This document shows positions 24,191-34,848 of a stretch of 64,000 nt of DNA, one piece after another. How positions within the stretch are numbered: the stretch's first letter is position 1; each line of letters opens with the position of its first letter. The position numbers and the translations under genes are program-made. Origin of the DNA: Rotaria socialis (lineage: Eukaryota > Rotifera > Eurotatoria > Philodinida > Philodinidae); the NCBI GenBank assembly GCA_905331475.1, contig CAJNYU010000061.1:21864-85863 (forward strand), read 5' to 3'. Below the pieces are notes generated by a model, which was not told the DNA's origin, made no database searches, and was given only the letters and a program-made list of their open reading frames with translations.

Positions 24191-24367
24191 CCCAAGCAGA
24201 CAAGAGTTTCCGAAAACGCGTTTAAGCACAGAGAAAAATACAACAAATCGGCTTAAAGTGGGCGTTTGGGGATCACAATCGAGGTTCCCGACGGTGAGCG
24301 AAAAACGCACAGCTTTGGTTCTTTTTGTGAGATTAAACGCGTCTTCGGAAACTCTTGTCTGCTTGGG
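24191..24367. mobile_element. short MITE-like inverted repeat element
   Basis: A 177-bp element. Left end CCCAAGCAGACAAGAGTTTC, right end GAAACTCTTGTCTGCTTGGG, near-perfect terminal inverted repeats of about 36 bp extending through GCGTTTAA. The interior is unique. No clear target-site duplication. Confidence 0.75.
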
Positions 24368-26041
24368 TGCCCTTGAACCTTGAAGAATGTCGTAGTAATA
24401 TGCTCGATTACAGCTGCAACAGCTACGTGTTATGTGTTTGCTATTCTAATTCCGTAGGAATTCCGCTGAAACTTCTATGTCAATATTTTGTTCTTTTAAT
24501 GCTAACTGTGCCGATATTGATAGCACGCTTCAATGATTATCCTTCCTTCTCTTTCTGTTCTCTTTCCATTGTTCTAATATATCTCTCTCCTATATATATA
24601 CGTGTGTTATGTATGAAGTTGTTACACTCTAGATATGTGAAGAAGCGGATAAACGTCATTGCCGATAGTGGTGGTAAGCTACTCCACCTCTATCCAGTGT
24701 GTCTTAATGATATCAACACCCAACAGAGACTTGTTTATCGTTACACTAACCTTGGAACTTTTATTACTAAACGCACAGAGCTTCATAGTTAGTTACTTAC
24801 GAAACAAGCCACATTCCATTTCACCTTCGTTTCGTTCGATTCGAGTGACAACAGTGGCTGACGCTGTGACATCTACAGGATTGTTAGTTGGGAAGCAGAA
24901 ATGAAAATGATACAGCGAAGGATCTTCTCTTGCGTTATAAGAGAGTCCAGTAATGATGGGGGAAAACCAGTATTACACATTCTTCAATATGAGAGGAATG
25001 TTATCTTTGTTTCACCTCTATCTTGACCCATAATGATTGCGAAATTCTATAGGGAAAAGCCAAATACTTGTAATGTGTTACTTGTTCTTAACTGAAATGC
25101 ATACAATGGGGTATATGATTTCAATCTGAATTCTACCAAAAAAAATGACCCGTCGTTTCAAAAACAAATGAGGGGCTAGGGGATCTTCGAAACTATTCAC
25201 TTCGATGAATTCAATTGAATTGTGAATTCAGAATTCAACTGAATTCATCGAAGACCCCCTAGACCCCTAGATCCCCCGTCCAAAAAAAAACATACCTACA
25301 TACATATATATGAGCTCAGAGTTCAGAAATCTGAAATCAATTGAATACTTCTTGTTTTGGGGTTAAATAGTGTTCGGGTGACGGATGCAGCTTTGGTTTT
25401 TACATGCAAAGCGTGGAAGATGTAGAGATTATAGTGAAGCTTTGGTGAAGAAAGTTTGTTCATCGGTGTCTGGTTCGAATTGTTTACGGGTTTTCTTGGA
25501 TCTCCTAAACCCCCACCTTCCTCGGAAGTACAGGTGTTTTTTTTCTTTTTTGAATTCAGTTTGAAATGGAATACCCCATAGACTCCTGAAATGAATGTGA
25601 TGCAATCTTCTAGCTATTATTCATCCTAATTTCTCTGGACTTTGGTATCTTCCTCTCTTATTTACACTTTAGACGCGCACTATTAATTTACCCTTCACTA
25701 GTACATAGTTTAAAATCACTACGATCTTTTCTGTTCATACACTTGGAAATGGTATTCTTCATATGCCATTTCCCCACGAAGCGTGTTATTATTTGTAGCA
25801 TTTGAATTTGGACTTATATTTCACATCGTTTACACGATCTTGGTGGAAAATGTCGAAAACATGATTGACAAAAAGAAAAAGAGAAGTTTATGGAAAAAAG
25901 AAAAATAGTGATTAGTATAGAAGATGGCAGTATAGAAAAATTCAAGTAATTTCGTTTGCATTGGTAATTCACTGACCAATGCATTTTATTTTCCAATGAA
26001 TCAAGAAAAGTTCTTAATAGTAAATAAAATATATCCTAAAC
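24368..26041. other. gene-poor stretch with a palindrome
   Basis: No supported gene. 25170-25280 is an imperfect palindrome centred on GAATTCAATTGAATT / AATTCAACTGAATTC with GGGG/CCCC flanks (GGGGCTAGGGGATC and CCCCTAGATCCCC). The rest is AT-rich. ORFs at 24355-24904 lack any domain or splice support. Confidence 0.4.
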
Positions 26042-26371
26042 ATGGATTCACCTATAGTCTTTGAAGATACTTTATTAAAGAATGAGAAAGTTGAGATTTC
26101 AGTTGTTACCTCGAATAAAGGTAATCCATTAATTCAATGCGAACATGTTCGTTTTGCACATATATCGATACAACTTGATGCTGAAGCATCTATACCAAAA
26201 CAGTCAAAAAAAAGAGCTCTTCAAATGAAATTGAATAATCTTCAAGAAAGATTTCTGAAGAAAGAAATGAATTGTAAACAATTTCTAACGGCTGTATCAT
26301 TGTTAATTAGAAACAAAAAAAATAGTATCAACCTCATTATATGTCACCATTATTTTATTTTTCACCAATAA
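26042..26371 (+). pseudogene. possible truncated FLYWCH-type zinc-finger protein
   Basis: ORF of 109 residues starting at ATG 26042, with TTCTTAATAG (26011-26020) as a possible upstream 3' splice site. The part ISVVTSNKGNPLIQCEHVRF resembles the start of a FLYWCH domain (SNKG...L...G..F), but the downstream Cys/His ligands are replaced by a Lys/Gln-rich helix (KKRALQMKLNNLQERFLKKE). The last 20 residues are low-quality and may be read-through of an intron. It is probably a remnant; the family link is tentative. Confidence 0.35.
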
Positions 26372-26573
26372 AACATAGCACATAATATGCTTCAAAAGAA
26401 TACGATAATCATTTCTGTTTCTCTCTTGCTATTCTTTCGGCATTTTCCCTTTTTGACATTTTCTACTAATCCCGTTTACACTAAATAAAGGTCCTTCTGT
26501 ATCACGAGATGGTATATAAGGAACGAGAAAAATACAGTGGAGCACGATTCTTGATAGTGTAATAAAGTATTCG

Positions 26574-27265
26574 TTAAGGGCCTCCCCCCTCAGAAAACCC
26601 GATTTTTCGAAAACAACCGAAATCGAGTTTTTATCATAGAAAGCTTCCCCGCGATCTACTCTTTCAGAATATATATCATTTTTGGAAAAAAGGTTAAGTT
26701 TTGACAGACTTATTGAAGAAATACTCAATCATCTCTCTTACTTACACACACCTTTCTAAAAATTCCTAAATGTTGGTCTGAAAACATGGGTCTCAAGCAG
26801 AAAAATTGCTATAACTTTCGTTTGACTTTAGCTTCCCTTGATATATTTTTTAATTTTAAAGGTCTCAATTATAGCTAACTTTTCATCTGACGGATTTTCG
26901 ATATTGGATTCCTGAACTGAGAAAAGTCCAATTTAGTGTGTTTTTTATACCTACTTTGGCAGTCATACCGAGTAAAATATTTATAAAAAATGAACAGAAG
27001 GGAATTTCAATACTCTGTGTGATGATAACTTGCATATGGAGGCTAGCTTTAATTTAAAACCGACCCGACTTCAATAGCTCTCATAGTCATGGAGTTATAG
27101 CAATTTTCGTGTAAACTATAAAACAAGTCATATATCTAGTTTAGTAAGGTACATAAGGCTGAAACTTTTACCACAAGTGTTTCTCACTAGGCCCATTCAC
27201 TCGTGAAAGCTTCAGCCCAAATCTCTATTCCAAAGTGGCAAGTCGATTCTGAGGGAGGGGCTTAA
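26574..27265. mobile_element. TTAA-flanked MITE (piggyBac-type target site), copy A
   Basis: TTAA at 26574-26577 followed by GGGCCTCCCCCCTCAG; at the other end CTGAGGGAGGGGC followed by TTAA at 27262-27265. Terminal inverted repeats next to a duplicated TTAA are the insertion signature of piggyBac-class elements. Its roughly 690-bp interior is non-coding. A second, inverted copy begins at 62975. Confidence 0.75.
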
Positions 27266-27545
27266 GATCAAGTGGGTGTGGGTTGAGGGAGACTTTGGGG
27301 TGACTGTGAGTATCGGTGCGAGTGAGGGGGTGGACGGGAGGGGTAGCTTGCAGGGGTGCCGGAAGGACTTGAGGGTGTGTGTGTGGTTGTAGGGGTATAT
27401 ATGTATTCATATGTCGTATATATCCGAAAGTCAAACTAAAACTAAATCTATTTCTACACATAGTTTAACTTTTTCTTTTCTCCATTTATATTTGAACTCG
27501 CATTAGACAGCTACTCACCCACACCCACACCTCAAGAATGGGTAT
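27266..27545. repeat. TGTGGG-like hairpin locus (extended)
   Basis: Long G-rich tract (GTGGGTGTGGGTTGAGGG, GGTGTGTGTGTGGTTG) at 27270-27400 and, about 100 bases on, the C-rich arm CACCCACACCCACACCTCAA followed by GAATGGG. The tail CCTCAAGAAT recurs at other members of the family. Confidence 0.5.
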
Positions 27546-28497
27546 CCTCCGAATTTTATTAGAAAAGTCACACATCGATTCTTCGAAATTAATAAAGCAT
27601 AGTCTCCTACGCGAAGATAATGAGATCACCTACCGACGATTACATAGCACATAATTAAATCAGTCGACAAGACGAGCAAAACAAATTAATGCACGACTTG
27701 CCAATCTAATTCAATATCCAGCAGCACTTCAAAAAAAGGGAAACAAAGACATCATATATTTCCACCGTATGCTTATCATTCTATCATGTCAAAAGAGTTT
27801 ACAATACTATTCGAAAAGTGATGGAAGGAATATTACACATCCACGTATCGAATTTCGAAAGCAATCCAAATCAACCCCAGAGGAACCACAATACTCGTAA
27901 GACAAAGTAGATCTCACAAATAAAAAATGCAAGACCAATGAACTCTAAACAGAGCTTCTTTTGACATACAGAATAGATGTTATGTGTTTATTTTTTCTCA
28001 TTAATGAACTTTGCATGAATATATTCTTCATCAAAAATAAATTTGTCATTGTGAAATATATCGAGATGCATCGTATACAGCTTTAGGTTTGCTTTAAATT
28101 GAGTTTTGAACTCATCCTCACCTCTCACCTCAAGTTATTCTAAAAGAGACTGAGAATGCATCTACAATTTTAGTCACTAAATAATTCCTTCGTTTTTTTT
28201 TGTTGGTTGGATGAGTGTTTTCTGTGGATATCAGTAAGATAACTGTTTTGATCAAATGATTGAAATTATATATATATGATTTCGAATAAACATAGTCGAG
28301 ACTTTGAAATAATTTCTTCCTTCTGTTGGTCGAGATAAAAACTTTATCTTCATTAAAGCTAAATTGAATTTCATTAAATGCACTCGTACATTTTATAACT
28401 TCGTAAAAAAGATCAGATTTCTATGTGAAAATACTGGCGAGGATGTGAATCTGAGATGATCGTCACTGAGTATAGTTGAATATTTCTTAAAATAGTG

Positions 28498-28548
28498 AAA
28501 CCGCACACGCACAGGCATTCATACTCATACCCACCCGCACCTAGACCG
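28498..28548. repeat. degenerate C-rich TGTGGG-like arm
   Basis: ACCGCACACGCACAGGC ... ACTCATACCCACCCGCACC; no clear G-rich partner nearby. A weak member of the family. Confidence 0.35.
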
Positions 28549-28800
28549 GCGAAGCGTTAATAGTACCTCAGTTATCAACACCATTTATGTAAGTTGGTAG
28601 GGAAACATTACAAAAATTTACCAAAAAAAATAAAAATAAAAACAAATCCAATGTTTTCTTGATTAATACCTATTCGTAATTATGAGTATTAAGCGTCCCA
28701 AAAAAGCTAACGCACTGATCAATTAGGCAAATATGTTTGATAATATCATCAAAATCAATAGACATACACTTGATTTTCCAATTTCTAAAATATAAACATT

Positions 28801-28806
28801 TTTATT
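28801..28806 (-). terminator. poly(A) signal after Thr-rich ORF
   Basis: The complement reads AATAAA ten bases beyond the stop codon of the minus-strand Thr-rich ORF. It supports that strand as the coding one. Confidence 0.45.
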
Positions 28807-28815
28807 ACATATTTC

Positions 28816-29682
28816 TTAAGAAGAAATCGGATTTGATAAACCGAAATAAAAAGAAAAAATAACATTACTTAAATTTGTCGCAACAGCAATTACAGGTTTC
28901 CATTCTGTAGTCGTCGTTGTAGTGGCAGTTGCGATGGTTGTTTCTATTATAATGGTGGAATTCGAAATCGTTGTTTGTATTATAATGGTGGTCGTTGAAG
29001 ATCTTGTAGGCATGGTTGAAGTAGTCTTGGAGAACACTGTAGGTTCTGTCGTTGTGGTAACTGATAATGATGATGTTGGCATTGTTCTTGTACCTGTGGA
29101 TGAAACGATCGGTGTTGTCACATTTGCAGTTGTTGATACTGGTGGCATTGTTAGCGTGATGGTTGGGCAGTCTATTGATATTGTTGGTGTGGATCCGATT
29201 GGAATCGTTATGGTAGCAGTTGAGGAAATTAGGGGGATTGTCACGGTAAAAGTGGACGGTGTTGTTGGTGTTGTCATAGTAAAAGTGGATGGTGTTACTG
29301 GTGTTGTAAAAGTAAAAGTGGATGGTGATATTGGTGTTGTCATAGTAAAAGTGGGCGGCATTGTGGGTGTGGTAAAAGTAATAAAAGGTCTAGTGGGTGT
29401 TGTTACAGTAAAAGTTGTAAATGTTGTCGGCAATGTAACAGTAAAGGTTGAGAACGTTGTCGGTGTTGTCATGGTAAAAGTGATGGTCATTGTCGGTAAT
29501 GTCATCGTAAATGTTGAGAACGTCTTCGGCGTTGTTAAGGTGAATGTAGATCCTGTTGGAACTGTTATTGTAGCTGTTGGTGAAAATTCCGAGATAGTAA
29601 TGGTTCCCGTTGGTATTGTTGCCGTGAATGTTAAACATTCTTTTGGAATTGTTGGGAAGATAGTTGAAGATTCTGTTGGCAT
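28816..29682 (-). CDS. Thr-rich 11-residue-repeat protein (mucin-like), possibly 5' incomplete
   Basis: Uninterrupted 288-residue frame dominated by Thr, Pro, Ser, Ile and Val. From about 29240 to 29600 the DNA is a tandem 33-bp repeat encoding units of the form PSTFTMTTPTT, with T-x-T spaced at 11 residues. There is no signal peptide at the ATG, but a TGTACAG 3' splice-like site just upstream (before 29685) could join an earlier exon carrying one. The C-terminal 35 residues (NLSNVIFSFYFGLSNPISS) are hydrophobic. Most likely a secreted, O-glycosylated mucin-like protein or domain; a Thr-ladder beta-solenoid is an alternative. The opposite strand is also open across the repeat because of its composition. 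Expression is unproven. Confidence 0.45.
   Translation of the reverse strand: MPTESSTIFPTIPKECLTFTATIPTGTITISEFSPTATITVPTGSTFTLTTPKTFSTFTMTLPTMTITFTMTTPTTFSTFTVTLPTTFTTFTVTTPTRPFITFTTPTMPPTFTMTTPISPSTFTFTTPVTPSTFTMTTPTTPSTFTVTIPLISSTATITIPIGSTPTISIDCPTITLTMPPVSTTANVTTPIVSSTGTRTMPTSSLSVTTTTEPTVFSKTTSTMPTRSSTTTIIIQTTISNSTIIIETTIATATTTTTTEWKPVIAVATNLSNVIFSFYFGLSNPISS
29240..29620. repeat. 33-bp tandem repeat (about 11 units)
   Basis: Consecutive units such as GTCATAGTAAAAGTGGATGG followed by TGTTACTGGTGTT; most are 33 bp, one 30 bp. All length differences are multiples of three, which points to selection on a reading frame. Confidence 0.75.
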
Positions 29683-29699
29683 TCCTGTACACTCTTAAG

Positions 29700-32600
29700 A
29701 AAACAATGTTTATTTGAAAGGTTCTTAACAGAGCACACTCTAAGATCTTTTTTTAGATTCCATAAAAATCAATCTTCTTACGGATCGGAACATCGGGTTA
29801 CCGTTCTAGCTCGTCACTTTCATAGGTAAAGCTTGATGAGGAGGGTGAAGGGATGTCTCAGGTAACAAAAAAGTGCACTACATTAATGACTGTTTCCTTT
29901 CGTTATGATTGCTTCTTGCGATATAAATTTGATCATTCCCTTTAAAAAAAACACATGAGTTGCTACGTCAAAAAACGAAATTAAAATATTTTTGATAATA
30001 AATATTATACTAATCTCGTCTTATTGTATCTAATTGTGAAACTTACGGTGTATACTAAATTAAATTCATATTAGAATCACTTCCTAAAGAGGCTTTTAAC
30101 TATAACATACACATCAGAAAATATTTTTCAATATTTCATCAGAAGAGTTCGGACAACATCGTGAATATGTGAGAAAGTGAAATATAGATAAATAACCTCT
30201 GTTTTTATTTATGATAACCAAGAGTATTGGAATAATTGTAAGTCGCATAGCCATTTCGATAAAGTTATTGGTAGCCACGCCGGATCTAAAAAAAAGAAGT
30301 AAAAATAAATTGTTTTTACACGTAAATACAAATTTAATGTATTTCTTCCGTCCTCTCTTATCATAAACAAGTAGAGAAACGACGAATTTATTCGATTATG
30401 AGAATTCTTTTAAAATACATACTGAGCAAAACGCCAACACAAAAATCATCGAAAACGAGAGGAAGCCGTATTTGAATCTTAATTTGAATTATAATTCGAA
30501 TAACAGCATCTATATTCGTGAAGCCAACGCAGAAAAAAAATAATATTTGTCACAATGTAAATACTAACTCAATAAGAGAAACTCATGCATGAACGGTAAA
30601 AATTTAAAAAAATATGCATATAAGTTTGTATTATTATGGGTGTGGGCGTGGGTGTCGGTTAGAGTTGAAAATATCCAGGCCCACACCCACACCCTTCAAG
30701 ATGTTCCGGTTCAAGTAGATGATTACGTTCACCTTTCAAGTTAAAAAAATGATTAATATGAATCAGTATGAACCTTGGTTTTGTAACTCTTAGTTTTACA
30801 GATCCAATATATCTTCGAAGATATCTGTTTATTGAATATGTAAAAAAAGAGCATTCCGAATTAATTGTCAATAACCTCTGTTGGAATCAAGAAAAAATAT
30901 AGAACTTGTATTAGTGGGCATTATATAGTCGATAGAATTAATTGATGAAAATAATAATGAAAAATAGAAAACAAAATCAATATTGTTTTATATCGAAATC
31001 TTACAATTTTCGACGCTTTTAACACATACCATGATGAGAAAATCACAATCCACATCACGTGTCGCGCATCGAAACACTCGCATACCTTCAATTCTTATTA
31101 GTACATAGATACCCCATGTGATAAAAACCTTCAGTTTACCGCTAATTATGGTCGGATATATTTACAACATGACACATCATAACTAAACTGATTGAACTAT
31201 TTTGCAATATTTTTTCTATCATAGTTGATACTATTATAGACTGCCGCCAAAACATTTCAGATTGTTAATCTAGACGAGAAAGGTGCATATTGTATAGAAT
31301 AATTTCGAGTGATTAATTTGCAATGAATAGCAAAAAATGCATCCTTTTATAATCAAATTAAAAAAATAGAATTCTATGAAAAGAAAGAATTGCCATATTT
31401 ATTTTCATATTTTCGATGTTAAAATACCATTGATTCGCCCATGTAATGTTCTTATAATTAGCTCCCAAATATTATGAATACATTTTCTAATGGTTTCTTT
31501 CTTCACTGTAGAAATTTACTTGTTTCTTATTGTTAAAAAGCAGCAATTAATGTTTCATTATATATTTTCAATATAAATATCTTTATTTTTCTGTTATTTA
31601 TGTTAAGGGCAATGTTTCGAAAATAACATGAATTCGCCAATCAAGAAATATATTTATATGCAGCAACATGAAAAAATTTAAGCGACAAAGTATTTCGATT
31701 AAAATCATGGCTAACATTTACTGTTGATATTAATCATGATGAATGGATCTTATCATTTTTATGTTCATGGTTATTACTATTATGATTACCTGAATACACT
31801 GGAACAACAGCAATAAGAAAATAGTTATAGTAATGAAAAACTTGAAGATTCTCCAATAGATCAGCTTGCTATGCATGATAAATATAGTGTTGATTGTATT
31901 ATTATTCAGATAAAATTTTATGAAAGTTTACTTAATTTACCCTGAAGAACATGGTGTTAACAATAGTTAATAAAGTTAGATCGTAGTTTGCAAGTTCTTT
32001 CTATTCTCATATAATTAAATAGCGAATCGAATGGATTTCAATTTTTCTTTAACATGAAATTCAGAAAAGGAAAAAGAAATATTTCTATTTAAAGTACATA
32101 TCTTCCATTAATAATTTTCATGTTTCGATGCTTCTTTTATAGCTAAGGTGTATAAAAACTTTTTTTTTCATTTTGAATAGTTCAAATTTTGTTTTATTGT
32201 TGGATAGAAAATTATGATCTTCTAGAATTGTACTTGAGAGTGTCAAATAGAATTTTAGTCATTATAGACGAACGAGTGAAAAGCGATAGTAAACTACTTC
32301 TACATATTACCTTCCGTATAAGTAGATGTTTTTTATTTACAATTTTGAATATTAGTATCATTTAGATTACATCGAATGGCTTTAGTGTAAATATTTTCAT
32401 CAATTTAATTACGTCTAAATGATACAGAGGATGAATTTGATGTATTAGGAATAAAGAGAATTTCGAAATCTACTTTCCGTCTAAGCGATAAAAAGCTGAA
32501 AACTGAGTTATTTGAGAAAAGACATATACGAATTTAGCATCCCAAAATATCTTAACCTAATTTTATTATACTGAGGATTAGTATTCGCCTATAAGCATTT

Positions 32601-33480
32601 TTCACGTGTTAATTTTATATTTCATCATCATATTGCTTTTTCCATACCTGAGGTCCTCATCACTAATCGAAAACAGATGGTTGTTCTTAGCTTTAGAAAA
32701 ATTATTTAGTTTAATATGTTGATTAAAAATATCGTATTTTGTTTGAAAAACTTTTCGGGCCATAAGCATCATCTGAATCACTTTCTGCAAGCTCTGTAGA
32801 CCAGTTTTTGAGCGCACAGTCTATCAAAAGCTAAGCCTGATTCAGAAACATAGATTTAATCGATCCAGAATGTTTTTCTCTGTAAGAATTTACTTACATG
32901 AAGAAATAGATCATTCGAAGTTTTTCGAAACAATAATCGCTAAATACCAATCCGATTGAGCTATATAGTTACACTAATAATGATTAGTTTGGCTTTAGGA
33001 GCTTTCACTTCATAGGTATGTACACCAGTCACATGCTTTTGACTAAATATGTAATTCAACTTTCTTTTTCTAGTAATACGATTTTCAACTTCAAACCCAA
33101 TGTCTAGTAAGTCACTCGTCTCCTTTGAATAGTAGATACCAGATTTAAATTGAAAAAATGCCACGCTTGAAATCAGCACAAAAAAATGAGTTGGCCAATG
33201 TGTCTTTGAAATTGTTTCTAATGAAAACAGAATTCCGAACTTTTATAATTCCACCTTAGGGCAAAATGCAAGATATCTACATTTGTTTTTACTTTCGATT
33301 CCTGATATGAAAAGATGACCAAGGATGAATGTTGATTCTCAGGGTAATAAAATTAGGTTAACATTTTTTGTGACACTAAATCCATAATGTGACACATCTT
33401 CTTTGATTGAAAATTTAGTAATATTTGATATAAAACCAAGTTAATCAATCTGCTTCTCAATGTTTGAATTTTTTTCGCAT
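29700..33480. other. AT-rich intergenic stretch
   Basis: No supported gene over about 3.8 kb. The only structured site is the TGTGGG-like hairpin at 30637-30703. ORFs in the range are short, low-complexity and lack splice signals. Confidence 0.45.
30637..30703. repeat. TGTGGG-like inverted hairpin locus
   Basis: GGGTGTGGGCGTGGGTGTCG, spacer, CAGGCCCACACCCACACCC, then TTCAAGATG. The arms can pair over about 16 bases; one of the cleanest members. Confidence 0.6.
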
Positions 33481-33499
33481 TTTTAGATATAAATTTATA
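33481..33499 (+). promoter_or_regulatory. unpaired 3' splice site before secreted-protein ORF
   Basis: TTTTTTCGCATTTTTAG ends at 33486, 13 bases before the ATG at 33500, as at the other genes in the window. Confidence 0.45.
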
Positions 33500-33922
33500 A
33501 TGACGATGATTTACTTTGCTATTTTTATTTTATTTCTTGCATCCAGAATTTCACCTTTGCCTGCACCAACTATTGCTTATTTAGTTGATTTGCCTGCGCC
33601 AGCTATTGTTTATTCAGCTGTTATCTATAATGCACGCAGGTCAACAATTCAATGTACTGTATTTCGGTCTCAACCATCAGGACCTATGCTAAGTTTTGGC
33701 CCATTTACTATTAAGAAAAATGAATATCAGTTAATAAAACAAGTAACCTATGATATGGGAACATGGACAGAAGCTGCAATAATAGAGAAAATTCAATGTG
33801 GAAATTTAGTAGTGAACGCTCCATTTGCTAATGTTGCATCACCGGTTCAAAATTGGGAATTTCGTGTTGAAAAAAATAAAATTGTATCGGTCGGACCAAG
33901 TTCATATAATGCTGATAATTAA
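33500..33922 (+). CDS. small secreted protein of unknown family
   Basis: 140 residues from the ATG at 33500. The first 20 residues (MTMIYFAIFILFLASRISPL) form a good signal peptide. The mature part contains two near-repeats of a Pro/Ala motif (PLPAPTIAYLVDLPAPAIVY), two Cys (TIQCTVF and EKIQCGN) that could pair, and alternating hydrophobic segments ending QNWEFRVEKNKIVSVGPS, suggesting a single beta-sandwich. I do not recognise the family. Single exon, no downstream partner. The Cys spacing and the ordered codons make it a believable gene. Confidence 0.6.
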   Translation: MTMIYFAIFILFLASRISPLPAPTIAYLVDLPAPAIVYSAVIYNARRSTIQCTVFRSQPSGPMLSFGPFTIKKNEYQLIKQVTYDMGTWTEAAIIEKIQCGNLVVNAPFANVASPVQNWEFRVEKNKIVSVGPSSYNADN

Positions 33923-33954
33923 TATTTTTCTCTAACTATTCGATGACTTTGAAC

Positions 33955-33985
33955 ACCATATACATATATATATATATATATATCA
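33955..33985. repeat. (TA)n microsatellite
   Basis: TATACATATATATATATATA and further TA units just downstream of the secreted-protein gene. Confidence 0.8.
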
Positions 33986-34524
33986 CATAGAAGAATGGTT
34001 ATTTCCGTTCTATCAGAGAGTCGCGAGTAACAAAATCAAGCCATCGTTGCCTACTCAATTGTACTCAGATTTTTTCGAAAATTAATGATGATAAAACACC
34101 AGGAAATTCGGTGGGTTCTTGCTTTACTGACAATACTATCTTTGTTTGGTTTTGAAATTAAGTAGGAATAATAATGATATGACTTTGTTACTTGATCTAT
34201 ATATTCTTTCTTCTCGTTGATATTTACATACATATTTATGCGTGTGCCTATGCTTGCTTTTCATTATATTGACTACTCTCATGCTTTTTAGTTTTACTGT
34301 ATCCTTTTCTGAAGAATAAAAGACAAGCTGATAGAAGATACAGGACCCGATCATTTTTATGACAGCATTGCAAAAGACGAAGGATTTTATTGATGTTTTG
34401 TACTTGATCACTCACATAAAGATTTTACACAAACATTAATCCACTGTTTAGTTTTACTGATTCAAAACTAAAAATAGAATCTATCTATCACCAATCATAT
34501 TCAAAAGATGAGGATTGATTTAAT

Positions 34525-34640
34525 TTTATGGGATGTGAGCGTGTGTTTCATTTCTCTTTTGATCCACATTCACACTCACATCCGCACCAGACCCACACAC
34601 ATGCAAACACCCATATCCTCAAGAATCAGAGCCCGATCGC
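34525..34640. repeat. TGTGGG-like hairpin locus
   Basis: GGGATGTGAGCGTGTG at the left; ACATTCACACTCACATCCGC and CCCACACACATGCAAACACC at the right, then CATATCCTCAAGAATC, the family tail. Confidence 0.5.
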
Positions 34641-34848
34641 TGTGTCATTTGTTTCTCTTCAAGCCAAGTTACAAATCCTTTAGCAAAAACGAAATCTGTG
34701 TCTTGGCATGCTTTACTCATACTCACCCCCTTTTTTATGATTTTTGCCTCCGGTTTAGCGTCAAACCGTTCCTCATCAAAAATGACTATTTAGAAATAGA
34801 TACATTTTGTCATCATTTGCTATGCGTTGGTTACTGTTTTATCAGAGT

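Noticed and set aside
24355..24904. Overlapping ORFs after the 177-bp MITE
   Set aside because: No domain, no splice signals, and the first ORF starts inside the MITE terminus.
27540..27910. Possible reverse-transcriptase fragment (NGYPPNFIRK...) beside the telomere-like repeat
   Set aside because: Too short and broken by stops to support a Penelope/Athena assignment, although the location is suggestive.
28922..29698. Long plus-strand ORF (Val/Gly-rich) opposite the Thr-rich ORF
   Set aside because: It is open because the 33-bp repeat lacks stops on either strand. The minus strand is longer and has an AATAAA by its stop; the plus strand has neither splice nor poly(A) support.
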